The notes under the pieces: generated by a model
Seen by the model: only the letters and a program-made list of their open reading frames with translations
What the model was told of the DNA's origin: nothing
The model's database searches: none
Made by a program: the position numbers and the translations under genes
In this document: piece after piece, positions 22,909-35,928 of the stretch
How the letters are laid out: each line of letters starts with the position of its first letter
Numbering within the stretch: the stretch's first letter is position 1
Assembly: GCA_038373865.1 (NCBI GenBank)
Contig: JAXGGA010000074.1
Coordinates: forward strand, 248,001 to 312,000
Reading direction: 5' to 3'
Length of the DNA stretch: 64,000 bases
Source of the DNA: Uloborus plumipes
Lineage: Eukaryota > Arthropoda > Arachnida > Araneae > Uloboridae

Positions 22909-25900
22909 TTGAATACTTTGCCCCTCCTTAATTCAAATTGGTGGACCTTTTTACTGTTTCCTTTTTCTTGTTTTTGTTTTTTTCCTTCTGCAACCTTGAA
23001 TTTATTTGATGAAAATGACTTCAAAACTTTCAAAACTAATTGAAATACTCTACAAAACACAAAAGGAACAAAATCTCAAACACAGCTTTCAACTTTCGCA
23101 AATTCATTTTCAAAGCTGTATCTGTTTTCAAACGATGCATGTTTACAATATTCAGTAGAAATCATTAATATTTTTGCCAGCATAATTCTGAATTTTGATC
23201 TAATTATGTGAAAAGGAAAACGAGGCATTTTTAGAAACGTATCATCCATACGTATTTTTTTATCCCCATTGAATTTTAATTTTAATTTTTTTTTTAAATA
23301 ACAAGCTCTGAAGGCCGAAAATTGACATCGCTTGTAGTACATTCCAAATTTATGTCATCAAAAGTTGTGAACAAGATGAACAAGAATGCACGGAATAAAT
23401 AATAAATGATAGCGGTTTTTTAATGTATGACTTAATCATTAAAATTTCTTGCAAAATTTTTGCTGACGCTTTAGGAAATCGTAAAAGCTTGACGCAGACA
23501 ACTACAAAAGTTTAAAATAAGTTTCTCTCATTGTTTCCACTTGGAAGAAATCTATTTTTTTCCGGTCGATTTTTTTAGTGGATTCTATCCTTGCTTTTTT
23601 CTGTCGTTTGCAAGAAACTTGCCAACCCTAATCAAAAGATAAACAACTACTACTAGACGAAATTTAAATCTTTTCTTTTCGTATAGAAAGCTAATTTTTA
23701 TGCCATTATCCGTTAATATTAGTTTTTACGCTTCTTATTTTACTTCAGTGCCGTAAAAATATCCGAGAAAAATGAGCGCATAAAAACATTTTGAACAAGT
23801 TTCGTAAAAGTGGCATTTGTGAAAGTTTTAATTAATATTACAGACACCCCCCCCCCCAATTAACTATTAGTAGGTGTACACTTGGGTAAAATGTAGGTCA
23901 AAATGTTTTTAACAGTAATTTGCAAATACATTCAAATGTACTTTTATTTATAAAACCTCTAAGCAATTTATTTACCTTTGATCTGGGATTAATTACGACA
24001 TGTGAAGTTAAAACAGCTATTAATTTAATCTTTCTTTTTATTTCAGTCTAGAATTACTTCATTTCTCCAAAATATAAATGCGGTAGGTAATGCAATAATC
24101 TCATTTCTTTTTTCTTTATTTTTTCTGTTATAAGATCGTAAAATTGTTCGTCAGAAATCCACTTAGAGCTTCCTCGAAAAGATTGAAAAGCGTAATTAAT
24201 TGAAAATTGATTTTTTTAGGAAGATGTTAATGAAAAAACCAATTAATTAAACCTTTTTTCGAGTTTAGTGATAAAATTCACTCAAGTTGCCTAGCTTCTA
24301 TTCTAGTTTTTAGAATAAATAGTTTTGTGATTTTTTACTGGAGCTGAAAATTATTTAAAATTTAAAGGCATCAACTAATTACATTTATTTATTTCTATCG
24401 TAAAAATATAAAATTGTTCAGTTTGATCTTTCTGCACGGGGGGGGGGGGGGTTTAAGCCTACTCTTTTACGGATTTCAAGGTTGAAATTTGTCTGTGTCT
24501 TTATCATGAAAGAAAAGAGAATGCTCAATTTTGCTTTTTATACTTAGTTCTCAATTTTTCTTTTTTTTTTTCTTTTTTTTCAGGGTGAATTAAAAAGTCT
24601 TATGACATTCAGTATGCTTCTGCATTTAGACTTTTAACCAAGTATTTACTAGCAAACGCTTCAGTTTACTGTCTGTTTTCGAACTCCGCGCCTGGCAGTC
24701 ACGAACGCTTACATTTGAAAAAGGGGTGATAGGTTAGGAGATGCACTTGCCGGTGCTTTCAGTTCATATTTCCTGCTTAAACGTTACTTTGCATTTCCCC
24801 CCTGTTTTGGGAAAATCAGAAGAAACTCCTCAGGCATGCGCAAATGCGAGGAAGGTCGTACGATAAGAGATTAGATAGTATGACCAAAGACTCTATAGCT
24901 TCGCACAAGACTGGACACTTCAGCTCAAATCAGTGCTTTCACTTTTCGACCATCGACCGTCAAAGATTTGAAACGGGAAAAGCCAACAATTAGGAGATCA
25001 TTTGGCGAAACAATTTTAGTCAAAAGAGTTTTACCCACTGTTGGGGCGATACGTCGCCAAAGTGGGGCGTCGCCATACGATGGCTCACGGCGCTCGAAGA
25101 GGCCGAGGGTCTTTTGAGACGGGGGGACATTTTGGGGGTCGCGGGAGCATTTCAGCACGGGGAGGGAGAGTAATGTTTTCAGCGAAAGGTTGTTTATGGA
25201 CAGGTTGTGTTGAAAAAATTAACAATGAATTCAAATGGAGCGCGAGAGGAATAATAGAATAAGCCCCAGATGACAATTTTAATTTCTCTCAAATATATGT
25301 AAGAATTATGAAATCATGCTGTAAAATTGTGAATGAATTTAAATATTCAATCTATTTTTGAAAAGCAATCAAACTGTGGTGTTAACAAAAGGGGTCAGTA
25401 GAATCAGTTACAGGCGGCGCCCTCGCATGTTTATGAATCCTGTTTTTTTTTTTTTTTTTGCTAGATTATTTCTTTCATTTTTTTATCTATTTATTTTTTT
25501 ATTCGTTTTTTAAAGCAAATTTTTTGATGTATTTTGATCGTTGTTGAAATTGTATTATTTTTAAGTTTTATTACGCGTTACTGGTCCTGACACGTCTTAG
25601 TAACTCGCAATCACAATTACCAGTGGATGTTTTTTATGCTATAGAGAGGTAGGGATGTAAACCGCAGCCTCTATCATTGGACCCTCAGAAAACTGAACCT
25701 TATGTCTTAGCTGTCAAAAAATGGAGACCTTCTGTCCGAGGATCTTATGTCCGCTGGACCTTATGTCCGACTCTCCTTCATTATTGGCTGCTGGTAAGAA
25801 AATGATTTTTTTTAAAGAAATTCTGGAAAATACATGAAATGTTTAGGATTAAAAATGTGAAACTAGTAAAAAAAAAAGATGTAAATATTATATTATTTAA

Positions 25901-26190
25901 GAATATTTAATTTGAAAAGCTAAATTCAACTCCGACTTAATTGTTGAGCAGCTATTTTGAAGATGAGTAAAATTAATTAAGAGTAGTATCATTCATTTTT
26001 CATTAATACTCCTAAACTCTGCTCCAGTGGTTGGTAAAATGGAGTTGTGAGCCGGAAATGAATGTTTACACAAGCATTTTTATATTACAGAAGCGGGTGA
26101 ATAAGCAATTATATTTGGATTTAACTAGAATCTGTGTACTAGTGACTTAAATAGTTTTGTCCAATATAAATTTCATATTATATGTTTCTT
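22909..26190. other. AT-rich DNA without a recognised gene
   Basis: Homopolymers (C-tract near 23850, G-tract about 24438-24451), a CAGGGTGAATTAAAAAGTC motif near 24582 that may be one end of a DNA transposon, and a cluster of ACCTTATGTCCG-like words at about 25700-25770. A GC-richer patch at 25030-25190 gives chance frames only. Confidence 0.4.
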
Positions 26191-26195
26191 TCTGT

Positions 26196-26880
26196 ATCCT
26201 GTTTTTTGGTTACCACGCCAGATCTTCCTCATTTCTTTATTAAATTCCGTGATTTACCCTCATTTTAAAGCATATCGTGCGGCTATTGACGAAAAGTAAA
26301 CATATTTCCTTGCCCAAAAGAAAGAAAAAAATCAGTTTCTTTCTGTTTTTTTTTTTTTTCATAATTTTTATTATGCATCATTTCAATAAATAGGATCGGG
26401 AAACTAAGCGACTAGCACGGTTGATGGAGCGTCGTGCTTATGATAGGAACGGCGTTTAAGTCCGAATCCGGGGAACGGAAAACCTTTTATTGGGTTTTTT
26501 TTCTTCAGCACAATTCTGATCCATTTTTCCATTAATGCGTGATATAATCTCATTGCAAAATCCTGAGCTACAGATCTGTTGCTGTGAAAATCGGGAAACA
26601 AAACATTGATTTTAATTCAGTAAATCGTAATTTAAAATCTTATGCAATAATATTTCTCTAGCCTGTTTTCTGTTACCATGCGAGAACGCGTATTTATTTC
26701 TAAATGAAATTCTATGATTTGCCCTTTATTTATGATTATCGTGCTGGCAATTGGCGAAAAATAGGTCCACTGTCTATTTTTTTTCAATTTTTATTTATTT
26801 ATTTTTTTTTATTGCACATAATTACAAGGAATAGCATAGGAAAACTGATATGCAATGGCGCGGTTGGATAGATTTTTTTT
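26196..26880. repeat. Diverged direct duplication with a tRNA-like segment
   Basis: Copy 1 (from about 26196) and copy 2 (from about 26661) share ATCCTGTTTT, GTTACCACGC/GTTACCATGC, TTCCGTGATTTACCCT/TTCTATGATTTGCCCT and ATCGTGCGGCTATTGACGAA/ATCGTGCTGGCAATTGGCGAA, with a period of about 465 bp. In copy 1, TAGCACGGTTGATGG (26413-26427) and AAGTCCGAATCC (26458-26469) look like pol III A and B boxes, so the family could be a tRNA-derived SINE. Confidence 0.5.
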
Positions 26881-27400
26881 TTTTTTTTTGTTTCCACATA
26901 AAATTTCGTAAAACTACAAAAGTAATTTCTCATTCAGCAAAAAAAAAAAAAAACTTAATTTCACGCCTGTTCTTTTTTTGGGGGGGTGGAGGGGGGGCTA
27001 TTTTCCTAAAAATTACCAGAAAAATCGAATTTTTAATTACTGCTCTCAAGCTCGGAAACTTCGCGCGGGTGAGATAGCATTGAATTAATGCTTGACTTGA
27101 TATTGGCCCATTTTACGACGCGACAACAAAAGTTTAAAAAGCTCAATTACAAAAAAATAATAATAATAATAATTATAATACTAAGTCCCCTCCTTGTGAC
27201 AGAAAAGCCACCATACTCGAAAAATACTAGTTTTTCCTTCACATATTCTAAGCAGCTACGTCTTGGACTTAGGGCTCGACCATATGCGTAAAAGGATAGC
27301 TCTGTATTTTTATGAGTATATTATATTAAGAGGTAAAAACTACACAAGTGTAGTTCCACGAAATACACCCCACCCGCAGCTCGTTTGACCGTTATCAGTA
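26881..27400. other. AT-rich DNA with homopolymers
   Basis: Poly-T, poly-A and poly-G runs (26871-26990) and an AAT microsatellite (about 27157-27180). No gene or element ends recognised. Confidence 0.4.
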
Positions 27401-29519
27401 GGGGAAGACCGCCTATATTGGACCACTGCTTAAATTGGACCTCGGGCTTAAAATCTAATACAGAGATCTGTGCTACACTTTAACAGTAGAAACATAAAGT
27501 TTTAGGAATAAAATCAATGTGTATGAAGTTTCACCAGTCTTCGAACTGTTTAGCTTGAGTTACGGCTTGATTTGTGTTGAAAACGTGCGAAATCTTATTT
27601 TTCGGACTTGTTTCTAGAAAGATAACTCAAAAACTTGTGAATTGCGGTAAAATGCTGTGACAGTATTATAATTTGTGTTTAATAAGGATTACATCGATGT
27701 ATTTACATGCGCGATTGTGATAGTTTTTGACAGAGCAATGAGCTGAAGAAAAAAAAATGGCGTGTTTTCCTTTATTGGACCGAAAAAAATTTCCTATATT
27801 GGACCGATGGTCCAATTTAAGAATATGATTTTAAACAAGACTTTTAATTAATCGTAACACAAAATAAGTGACTCGTTTCATTTAATTTTAAGCATACTTT
27901 AACACCGATTCACGATATTCATTTAAACTTTTTTATCAAGCACATTTTTATCAAGCAGAAGCTGCAACTTCTTAAAATGTATGTTTTTTCTTTCTCTTCA
28001 TCCATTAAGCTGCAGTTTCAAGTTGTTAAACATAGCAATTAACTTAAATAACATTTACGCTGGTTTACCGAGAGAAAAATATGAAATTCTTCCATATTTT
28101 GGAAACAATTTATATGCTACTAAAATGTTCAATGTAGATGAAGCCGGTCTTTTCACTGTCCAAAAGTCCAAAAATATATTGACGTATAGAGGTTAACATC
28201 AGGTTGCATCAGTAATGAGTGGTGAATGTGGTAGAAACACACTGGTTATTTGCTGCATGAGTGCAACAGAATTGCAAGCTCCCCATGCTTATTTTTAAAA
28301 GATTACGTTCTATGTATGAACTTATCGTAAAAGCTTCCCTTCCCTGGTGAGCAATATGCTTGTTCAAAAAAAATGTTGGATCACAAACGATAATTCACAC
28401 AATTGATACAACCTTTCATCAAAACTGTTAAGTCAAGCAATATAAAAAGCATGTCCTTCTATTAATGGATAGGCACAGCACGTACACAAGGAACATTGAT
28501 TCAATAAACTTGGCTAACGAGAACGATATAATAAGAATTTCTCTTTAAGCACATTATACACGTAGATGTGGTCTTTATTCAGTCTGTCGACATATTTTAA
28601 TCGAGCATGTGATACACGATGCGAGAACATCTAATGAAATCCATTATATAATATCGCATAAGAGAACTGCTTGGTAACTCTTATGGGCAAACCGCAATTA
28701 AGGCCATGGCAAATGCTCTGAGTTGATTCTAAAGAACAGGAGTTTGGCCTGTTAATTGACATGTGTTTAATGACATTGACTTGGCTGCAGCAGAATTAGA
28801 GGCAAAGTAGTCCAGATAAAACTACTCAAAGTGATCAGGTTTCATGTTCGGTACACCATGTACAAGAGCTAGCTACGACTTAAATTAGTACAAGTTCAGC
28901 AAAATCGGCAGATAGTTCTCATCAAAACATGATTTCCAACTCTAACTATGATTTTGTGAAGCCGGCTCACATATCACCTTTGCCTAAAAAAATAGAATGA
29001 ACAAAAAGGAAGGCTGTCTCAGCAATCATTCTAACGCCGTATAAAAGAGGCATAGAGCAGAAAAAATTACACAAGAAGGAGCAAGAAACTGCACAAAACA
29101 ATTGTTATTGCAATACTTGTCATAGAGATTAAGTACAAAACTTGATTAAGTGTATGAAATGCCATCAGCGAGTTTAGCAACACTGCCTAAGTGAGGTCGA
29201 AGCAAAAGAAATGCTATTGCAAATCCTGGAAAAAAGCTGTACAGTTCAAATATAAATTATTCTATGATTTCCTGGTACGGTCCAATTTAGGAAGCGCATG
29301 GTTCAATTTAGGCGCATATATTCCTAAATTGGACTTTTGGAACTTTTTATAAGATAATTTTTTAAAAAATAATTTTCGTATTTATAGAAAATATAAGCTC
29401 CTAGAGCGGTTCCTGATTAAATTTAGCTTACGATGTCCTATTTTGCATTTCTGTTTTGCTTCACATTGAGCGACACAGGCCTCCTGTTCTTAGGGGGTCC
29501 AATATAGGCGGTCTTCCCC
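27401..29519. mobile_element. pogo/Tigger-like DNA transposon, decayed
   Basis: Perfect inverted ends of 24 bp starting GGGGAAGACCGCCTATATTG (27401) and mirrored at 29496-29519, flanked by TA (27399-27400 and 29520-29521). The interior has pogo-type transposase remnants on +. The word ATTGGACC or its complement recurs near 27415, 27431, 27772, 27794, 27806, 29278, 29322 and 29497. Confidence 0.88.
27981..29210 (+). pseudogene. pogo/Tigger-like transposase remnant
   Basis: At about 28050-28195 the plus strand encodes a segment with TKMFNVDEAGLFTVQKS, the first catalytic Asp block (NVDETGL...TVQ) of the DDE_1 superfamily domain used by pogo/Tigger/jerky proteins. After a stop, VMSGECGRNTLVICCMSAT (about 28213-28270) matches the next conserved strand. 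Later, about 28970-29190, remnants read HISPLPKK, a basic stretch, then YCNTC...CMKCH...C, like the Pro/Lys-rich linker and C-terminal zinc cluster of such proteins. Many stops and shifts; the middle, including the remaining acidic residues, is not recognisable. It sits inside an element with matching TA-flanked ends. Confidence 0.75.
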
Positions 29520-29521
29520 TA

Positions 29522-29945
29522 TCAAGGAAACTGTTACCCTCCTAAGACTGTTGACAAGAGGACAGAACCGACAGAACCTGGAAAACAAGAGGCCATAAAA
29601 CACATGGCCTAGAGCCCGAAGAGGTCGAAGAATGATGGAGGACCACCGCCTCCAGACGTTTTGTTCCGCTTAGCTACTTGATTCCAGGGTGCTTGATCCC
29701 AACAGCAATTACGGGACAAAGAGTTGAATACATACAAGGAGACACTTCGCTTTTGGCGATTGTCGGTGTAGAGCGTGAAATGTGGTTTACGTGTTTATGG
29801 TGTAAAGAAAATAATTTTTTTTGGAGATGTTCATACATGCTAGAGATACTTAATTCTCTCCCTTTTATTTATTTTTCTTTTTTAATACTCCATTTTTTCC
29901 CTCCCGGACAAAATTCAGCAAAAACAACTTGAAATACATTATAGT
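29522..29945. other. No recognised feature
   Basis: Mixed-composition DNA; an 84-codon frame at 29678-29932 has no recognisable domain. Confidence 0.4.
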
Positions 29946-30500
29946 GCAGCAGATATATGACAAAAATTAATGGAATTAAGCCTTTAATGATAGAAGCATA
30001 TAACTTGGGATGGACATACTATATATATTAACGAGTAATTCTGGATACGCGGCCATCTGAGGTTTCGAATATTTCAGCAATGGCGGACGTTCGAAATTGC
30101 GGCCTCTGAGTACATATTATGTACTTCTTTGTTTCGTTATTCACAATGTTCATAGCGTACGTTGCGAAAAAAATCACGGGATTTCATACCCTTCTCTTTA
30201 AAAGTTTTATTGCGTTCCCTTTTTCAGTGAATTTTAACTTTAACCTATAAGGGCGCTTCATAGTTCTTTTTTATCGCCCAAAAATGCGCAGCAGATATAT
30301 GACCAAAACTGATGGAATCGTGCCTTTAATGGTAGTTGCTTACAAATTTGAGTACAGATGTCAAATATATAAGGTGGTAATTCTGGATATTCAGCTATTT
30401 AAGTTCTAACATTCTAGCATATTACATTACATTACACTCCAGATTCCCATATTTCAGTAATGGCGGACATTCAAAATGGCCTGAGAAACTCCATTGTTTT
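29946..30500. repeat. 342 bp direct repeat, second copy shortened
   Basis: GCAGCAGATATATGACAAAA (29946) recurs as GCAGCAGATATATGACCAAA (30288). The copies share GGAAT...GCCTTTAATG, GGTAATTCTGGATA and ATTTCAGNAATGGCGGAC segments. Confidence 0.75.
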
Positions 30501-31430
30501 TAACCCCCGACGCAACAAGGAAGGTGGTTATAAGTTGGGCGTGTCTGACGAGCTGTGTATCTGTCGATCTCTGTATCTGTGTGTAGTACTCTAGCGCTTA
30601 AACTGATGGACCGATTTTGAAAAAACAAAAAAAAAAGTATTGAGAGAAATTAATTAAAAACTTTTAAACTATTTTTTGCAATTTTTGAAATGAAAACATA
30701 CTTGAAAATTTAGAAGAATAGTACCAAAAGAAGGAGAAAAAAAGCCTGCTGATGATAGAATGTGTTTGGAACTTCCATATCATACAGAACTCGAAACATA
30801 AAGTTTTTTTAACAAATGTGGCTCAGCCTTAAATTAACACGATTGAAAACCGATGTCATTGTTTGACGGCAAGGAAAGAAAACTAAATCCTTTAAAATGT
30901 TTATTTGTTGTCAGTTTCTATTTATTAACAATTAAATATACTTGTAATTGATATGAGTATAGGAATTTTAAAATGAGTTCCAATCTTCCCTCTTTTTTTT
31001 CTCTGCTTTTACGACTATAAAATTTTACTGGCTTTGATTGCTTTACATTTTAGTCGAACTTTTATCCTTTCATTGTATTTTTAATCGTCAATTTCTTTCG
31101 GAATGGATTCTGCAAGTGATCATTTTCTGTGATCACTTTAAAAGACTTCGCTCTGGTAGTTTCGAATGATTTTAATGAGATGGAATGGATCTGTTTTTGG
31201 TAAATGAAGTTCTGACTGATAGTTGTCGTCACTATATCAGGATTTTCTCACTGCTTCAAAGAATATACTTGGAATGTAGGTAAGATTATGTGTGTATATT
31301 TTAAATAACGAAACAAAATGATTCTTTTAATTTTGGAGACGGATGGAAAATGTACATGCGCTCACATGGCTTCTTTTTTTTTTTTTTTGAAACTTTATTG
31401 CACGAGCACAGACGTGATGGTACAGCTAGT
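30501..31430. repeat. Interspersed repeat beginning CCCCCGACGCAA
   Basis: Starts ACCCCCGACGCAACAAGG, with GGTTATAAGTTGGGCGTGTC, a TCTGT-rich stretch and GATGGACCGATTTTGA, a module I recall as dispersed in many arthropod genomes. A segment CACGAGCACAGACGTGATGG followed by TACAGCTAGTT near 31400-31430 may be its far end. Element class not assigned; no coding frame. Confidence 0.45.
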
Positions 31431-33890
31431 TAAAGAATAAAGCAACAAGAAGTTACCTCTGTACTACAACAATAATTTTAAAATACAAGTTTGAAGCACT
31501 AAAAGAACAATAAAAAAATGTATTTACTTGTTCCGGGATGACAAGAAAACATCTTAAAAAAAGGAAAAAAAATGTGAGATGAGTAGTCTTGGTGGTGATA
31601 AATGTTATAATTAAAATATTAGGACAAAAAAAGGGGTGGGGCGAAAAATAAATGTGGAAGTAATATTTAAACAGCTTTTATCAACTGAATTTTGTATCCA
31701 GAAACAAAGCACACACATCTTTTGCATTCAAAATGAGTCCCTTATAAACCTCCAAAACACGTTTATGTAATGTTTTATTTGATTTCCGTTTGCAACGTTT
31801 TTGTTATTTATTTATTATTTTTTTCTTATTACTTTAAGGAACAGTTGCACACTTCTGTACAAAACTCAAATCACATTTATAATTCAAGTTTTGTACAGGA
31901 AGAAAAAAAATCAACTCAAGTTCATAGCTTTATCCTGCAGTAAAAATTTTGCTGTCTTTAACAATATTTGATTTTTACAACTACGCGGTATTGATCGAGT
32001 ACCTGATCGAAACAGCCAAATACGGAGTATTTCCCGAGTACTCGGTACGACACAAATAAAGTTATAAACTTGTACTGAAAAAACTACTTACGCAGGATTA
32101 TTAATCAGTACAGGCGTTTACTGTTTTGGTGCGTAACGGTTATTCCCGTTTTAATGTGATGGAGTAAAATGGTGGGAAAGTCTTTTTTTTTTTTTTTTTT
32201 TCCGCTGTCCGTTCACTTGTTGAAGAGTGGATCGCTTTCTCGTTTGTCTTATCTCCCCTTTAATCGCAATGCCTGGACCATAAAATCTCTCGGACGAAGT
32301 GTGGGGAGAGAGCTGCGGTCACACACTTGACGATTCGAAATTGGGTGGTAATTAGTATACCCCCACCCACCCCGCTGCTTGCTCAACCTACGTTCTCTTT
32401 TTCTTGGAATTCTGAGGAAAAAGCTTGGCAACCCTGACGCCAATTCCAAGAAACTAGAATTTTATCTTGGCGTTCAATTTAACCTGCTCAGCTGTGAATG
32501 AGAGTTTTTTACAGTACCATCTTTGACTCTCATTGCAGTTGTTTTCACCGCTGTACTTCAAAACTGGTTGCGAAGTGTCCAATCTTTCCCTTTTAGAGTA
32601 TCTTTGGTATGACTATAGCCTCGGGATCAAATTTATGTCGTTCGTTTCTTACATTCCTGAAGTTAGATTTCAAAATTGAAACTTAACAATTGTGCAAGAA
32701 ATAAAAACCGACACACATTATGATTGCGCGGCTTAAAGAATGCTTCTGAGACCATGCCTGCTGATTCTTTTGTGTAATGACCCCCCTGAATTCAATTATG
32801 TACGACCACCGTTTTCCCTCATCACCCACCACTTTTTGGCGACCCTCTGAACTTTTTTTTTTTTTTTTTTTGAGCAATGACAAATTGCTGTATGTTTTCT
32901 TTTCGGACCTGAAACATCGAGTAGTCCCTCTTTTAGATTGGCACTATGCCAACGTCTCGCGTCCCGTTGCTTCACCAACCTGGACCTACCCACCGCCCCT
33001 TGCATCACAAGGTGGCGAAGGAGCATATACATACTTGGACACATACCGCCCACATACATACTTGGCGATACACACATGCCTACACACATACCTATCGCAA
33101 TTCGTCATTGCGAAAAACATAATTTGAATTCGAAATGTCAAAATTCGATTTTGATTTGCAGGGGAAGGGAACATTATATTATAGCTGTGCATGGAGGATG
33201 AAATGTAAGCGGAAATAGAACACTATTTCGTAATTGGTAGGATCAGCGAGAACGCGTAAGTTTTTAATGCTCGCGCGATTTTGCCTCGCCGATCATACCT
33301 ACCTCAAAACGGAGTGTTTCGTTTCCTCCATCTTCTTTCGTAGTCTAGATCTACCCGTTAACATTCTTTTCAAGAGCTAAGAAGGTGAAAAGTTCAAACA
33401 CATGAGCACTTGTAGCACGGACTGAGATTTGAGGGGTATCCCCCCCCCCTATAAAAATTTAAAATCAATAAAACTATTTTGTTTTTTTCCCACTAATGTT
33501 TTGGTTTCTTGCAAAGTATTGTACTCATTGGTATGTTCCCATATACGAAATAAAACTCGTATTTTAATTATTAAAAAAAAAAAAAATCTTGGAAACACCG
33601 CACGTTTCATACGAGTTGCATCGCAAAATTTTCAGCAAGACATTTCCCGTATTAATTTATATTTATTCAAATTACATTTACTGTTATTATTAAGATTAAA
33701 AAAAGTAAACTATCCCGAGCATATGGGGGGGGGCGGCAAGGAAAGATATTTAAAGTCGAAACGAAAAAAGAAAAAAAAAAAAAATCACAAAACTAATTGA
33801 TGGGTTCTTTCAATTTTAATCAATGAGTTCGTCTCCAATAACTTTGACTGATTTTGACATTGTATATGGGTGTTTCTCTGTAAACTCGTA
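31431..33890. other. No recognised gene; microsatellite and homopolymers
   Basis: Contains poly-T runs near 32187 and 32853, a CACATACATACT-type microsatellite at about 33025-33095 and a G-tract near 33725. Overlapping short frames on both strands at 32680-33200 are low-complexity and mutually exclusive. Confidence 0.4.
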
Positions 33891-34730
33891 ATTGGCTGTC
33901 CGGACTGAGTATTTAAAAAAAAATAAAGTGTAATGAAGTAATATGAACTCTTAATTCAAGTAAAGCTTTAATACTTTGTAGCACCATTACATTTGGAGCA
34001 ATAACGATTTTTTTTTTCTGGAAATATCTTAGTGCTAAAAACACAGCCCCCTGGTTGTCCCAATTGTATAGTCGAACACTTAAAGGTAATATTTCAAAAA
34101 ACCTATTAACAGAGCATAAATTTGGCAATAAATATCTAAAAATAGAAAAATGCAACTATTTTTTTATGAAATAAGTTCTATTTATGCATTTCTAAAACTT
34201 AATGTCATGTAAATTCTGTCCGGAGTTTTTTCAAACAGTCCTCTGCTACAAATTCAAAGCGGCAGTAGAAAAAATCTATTACTTCTGCAATTGTTTTTTG
34301 GCATGAAGGCTAACGTAATCAGTGTGAATTTGTCGAAATTGGCCGAGAACGGTGTTGAAACGACTCTTTGTTTAGTTTCAGAGCCACATCTGTGATGAAA
34401 GTATGCGTCTTGGTCGTTGCGAAAACAGTCCTCTGTCAAGTGATTTTACTAATGTTAATTAGTTTAGTATATGTCCATGATTTGTGTCGACATGTATGAG
34501 TAGTTTCGTAAAAAATAATGTTCTAATAGTTTTGCAAATATTACGCAAGTAATTGAAAATACACAGTCCCCTGTCAAAATTTATCAGAAAAACATAAACT
34601 TCAATTGGCCCACTTTTGAACTAAAGTAATAGATTCATTTCCTAAGCAAAATGATTAATATTATGCTAACATTAAAAAAAAAAACATGTCTGGACAGATT
34701 GTGTATGGAAAATGACCAGTTTACATAGAA
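33891..34730. repeat. Segment with repeated ACAGTCCYCTG words
   Basis: ACAGCCCCCTGG (about 34042), ACAGTCCTCTGCTA (about 34236), ACAGTCCTCTGTCAA (about 34425) and ACAGTCCCCTGTCAA (about 34564) recur, with CTGTCCGGA at 33897 and 34218 and TCTGGACAGA near 34690. Likely one old transposon whose ends I cannot fix. Confidence 0.4.
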
Positions 34731-35926
34731 TCGCCAATATATTTTCTTCGGGAGTGCTCATTGAAAATCGAAAGTTATTGGTGGGTTTAGTTGGGTAAAA
34801 ACAGCAATGCAGCAGGTAACTCCTGATTATCCGCACACTTTCAAAAAAAAAAAAAAAAAATTAAATAAATAAAAAAGGAACTAAATGTAGATAAATGCAC
34901 CCATTTTAGCTTAACTAGTGGAAAATCTATTTTCGGACGTTCCGAAGCAAAATTAGCGTTCGCCACCGGCTAGCGACTATTTAAAAAAAAAAAAAAAACG
35001 GTAAAAAATCATTTCTCAATCGCCGCTTAAAAGTTAAACATTTAGCGAAAAGTCGATATCCCCCATACTACTGAAAACGCATATTACAGTTTGTTCGAAA
35101 ACTTATTCTTACTGTTTTCATTACAGCTAATTATTCTACCAATCCCAATTCTTCCTTTATGTGTGTGTGTTGTGTGTGTTTCAACGTATTATTCTTAAGC
35201 TATTAAAATTCTATTTCGTTTAGTACTTTTACTTAAAAAAAAGTGGCGACTGCTTCAGAAAAAGTGGCCACTAATTAAACTGTTGCTACAGGCCACTGGA
35301 GGCTAAAGACATTTCCTGAATTTGCCCGTTAATAAGATTTTTTTTTTGGAGGGGGGGGGGGACTTTCACTCAAGAATATGAATGCGTGTTAATGAATTTT
35401 CTTTCTTTCTTTCTTTTTTTTTTTTGTTCAACTCGTCAAATGAGTAAACAACACACAACGTAAAATTTAGCTTTAACTCTGCTTTCTGCCGCCACTGCAA
35501 ATATGTCTTCGTGACGTGAACACGATACTCATTTTTGCACCTGCTTCCAGTAACGTTAAGTGTAGACGTTTTAATGAGATTCATCTTTTTACTATGTGTT
35601 TACACTTTATGTGAATTTAATGTAAACATCATAATAAAACAATCGTGATTATTAGGAAGAGGCGGACTGTGTTATTAATAGGTCTTGATACTTTTCCACA
35701 TTGTACATAAACAATTGATTTATTCTGCCGAAATCTCATAAAAACACTTTACAGTCGTGCCAGAGCTGCAGAAGAAACAATGAGTGTCCACTTTAGTGGA
35801 AAACATGTTAATTTGACTCTTGTTCAAAAATTCCACAAGGTGGCTCTTATTCATAAGTTTTGCAAATAAATCGAAGTTTCCGTTTATACAATGAAATCTA
35901 GTGGGCATTAAATTTGAAATTTGGCG
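34731..35926. other. AT-rich DNA without a recognised gene
   Basis: Poly-A runs near 34843 and 34983, a GT microsatellite near 35162 and a G-tract near 35350. No element ends or coding similarity. Confidence 0.4.
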
Positions 35927-35928
35927 TA

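Noticed and set aside
24582..24900. CAGGGTGAATTAAAAAGTC start as a DNA transposon
   Set aside because: No matching inverted end or target duplication could be found, so it was not called as an element.
25030..25200. GC-rich patch as a gene or tRNA cluster
   Set aside because: Frames on both strands overlap without recognisable motifs, and no cloverleaf was seen.
32680..33200. Overlapping frames of up to 116 codons on both strands
   Set aside because: Low-complexity CACATA repeats and poly-T translate into biased peptides, and several frames overlap on both strands.
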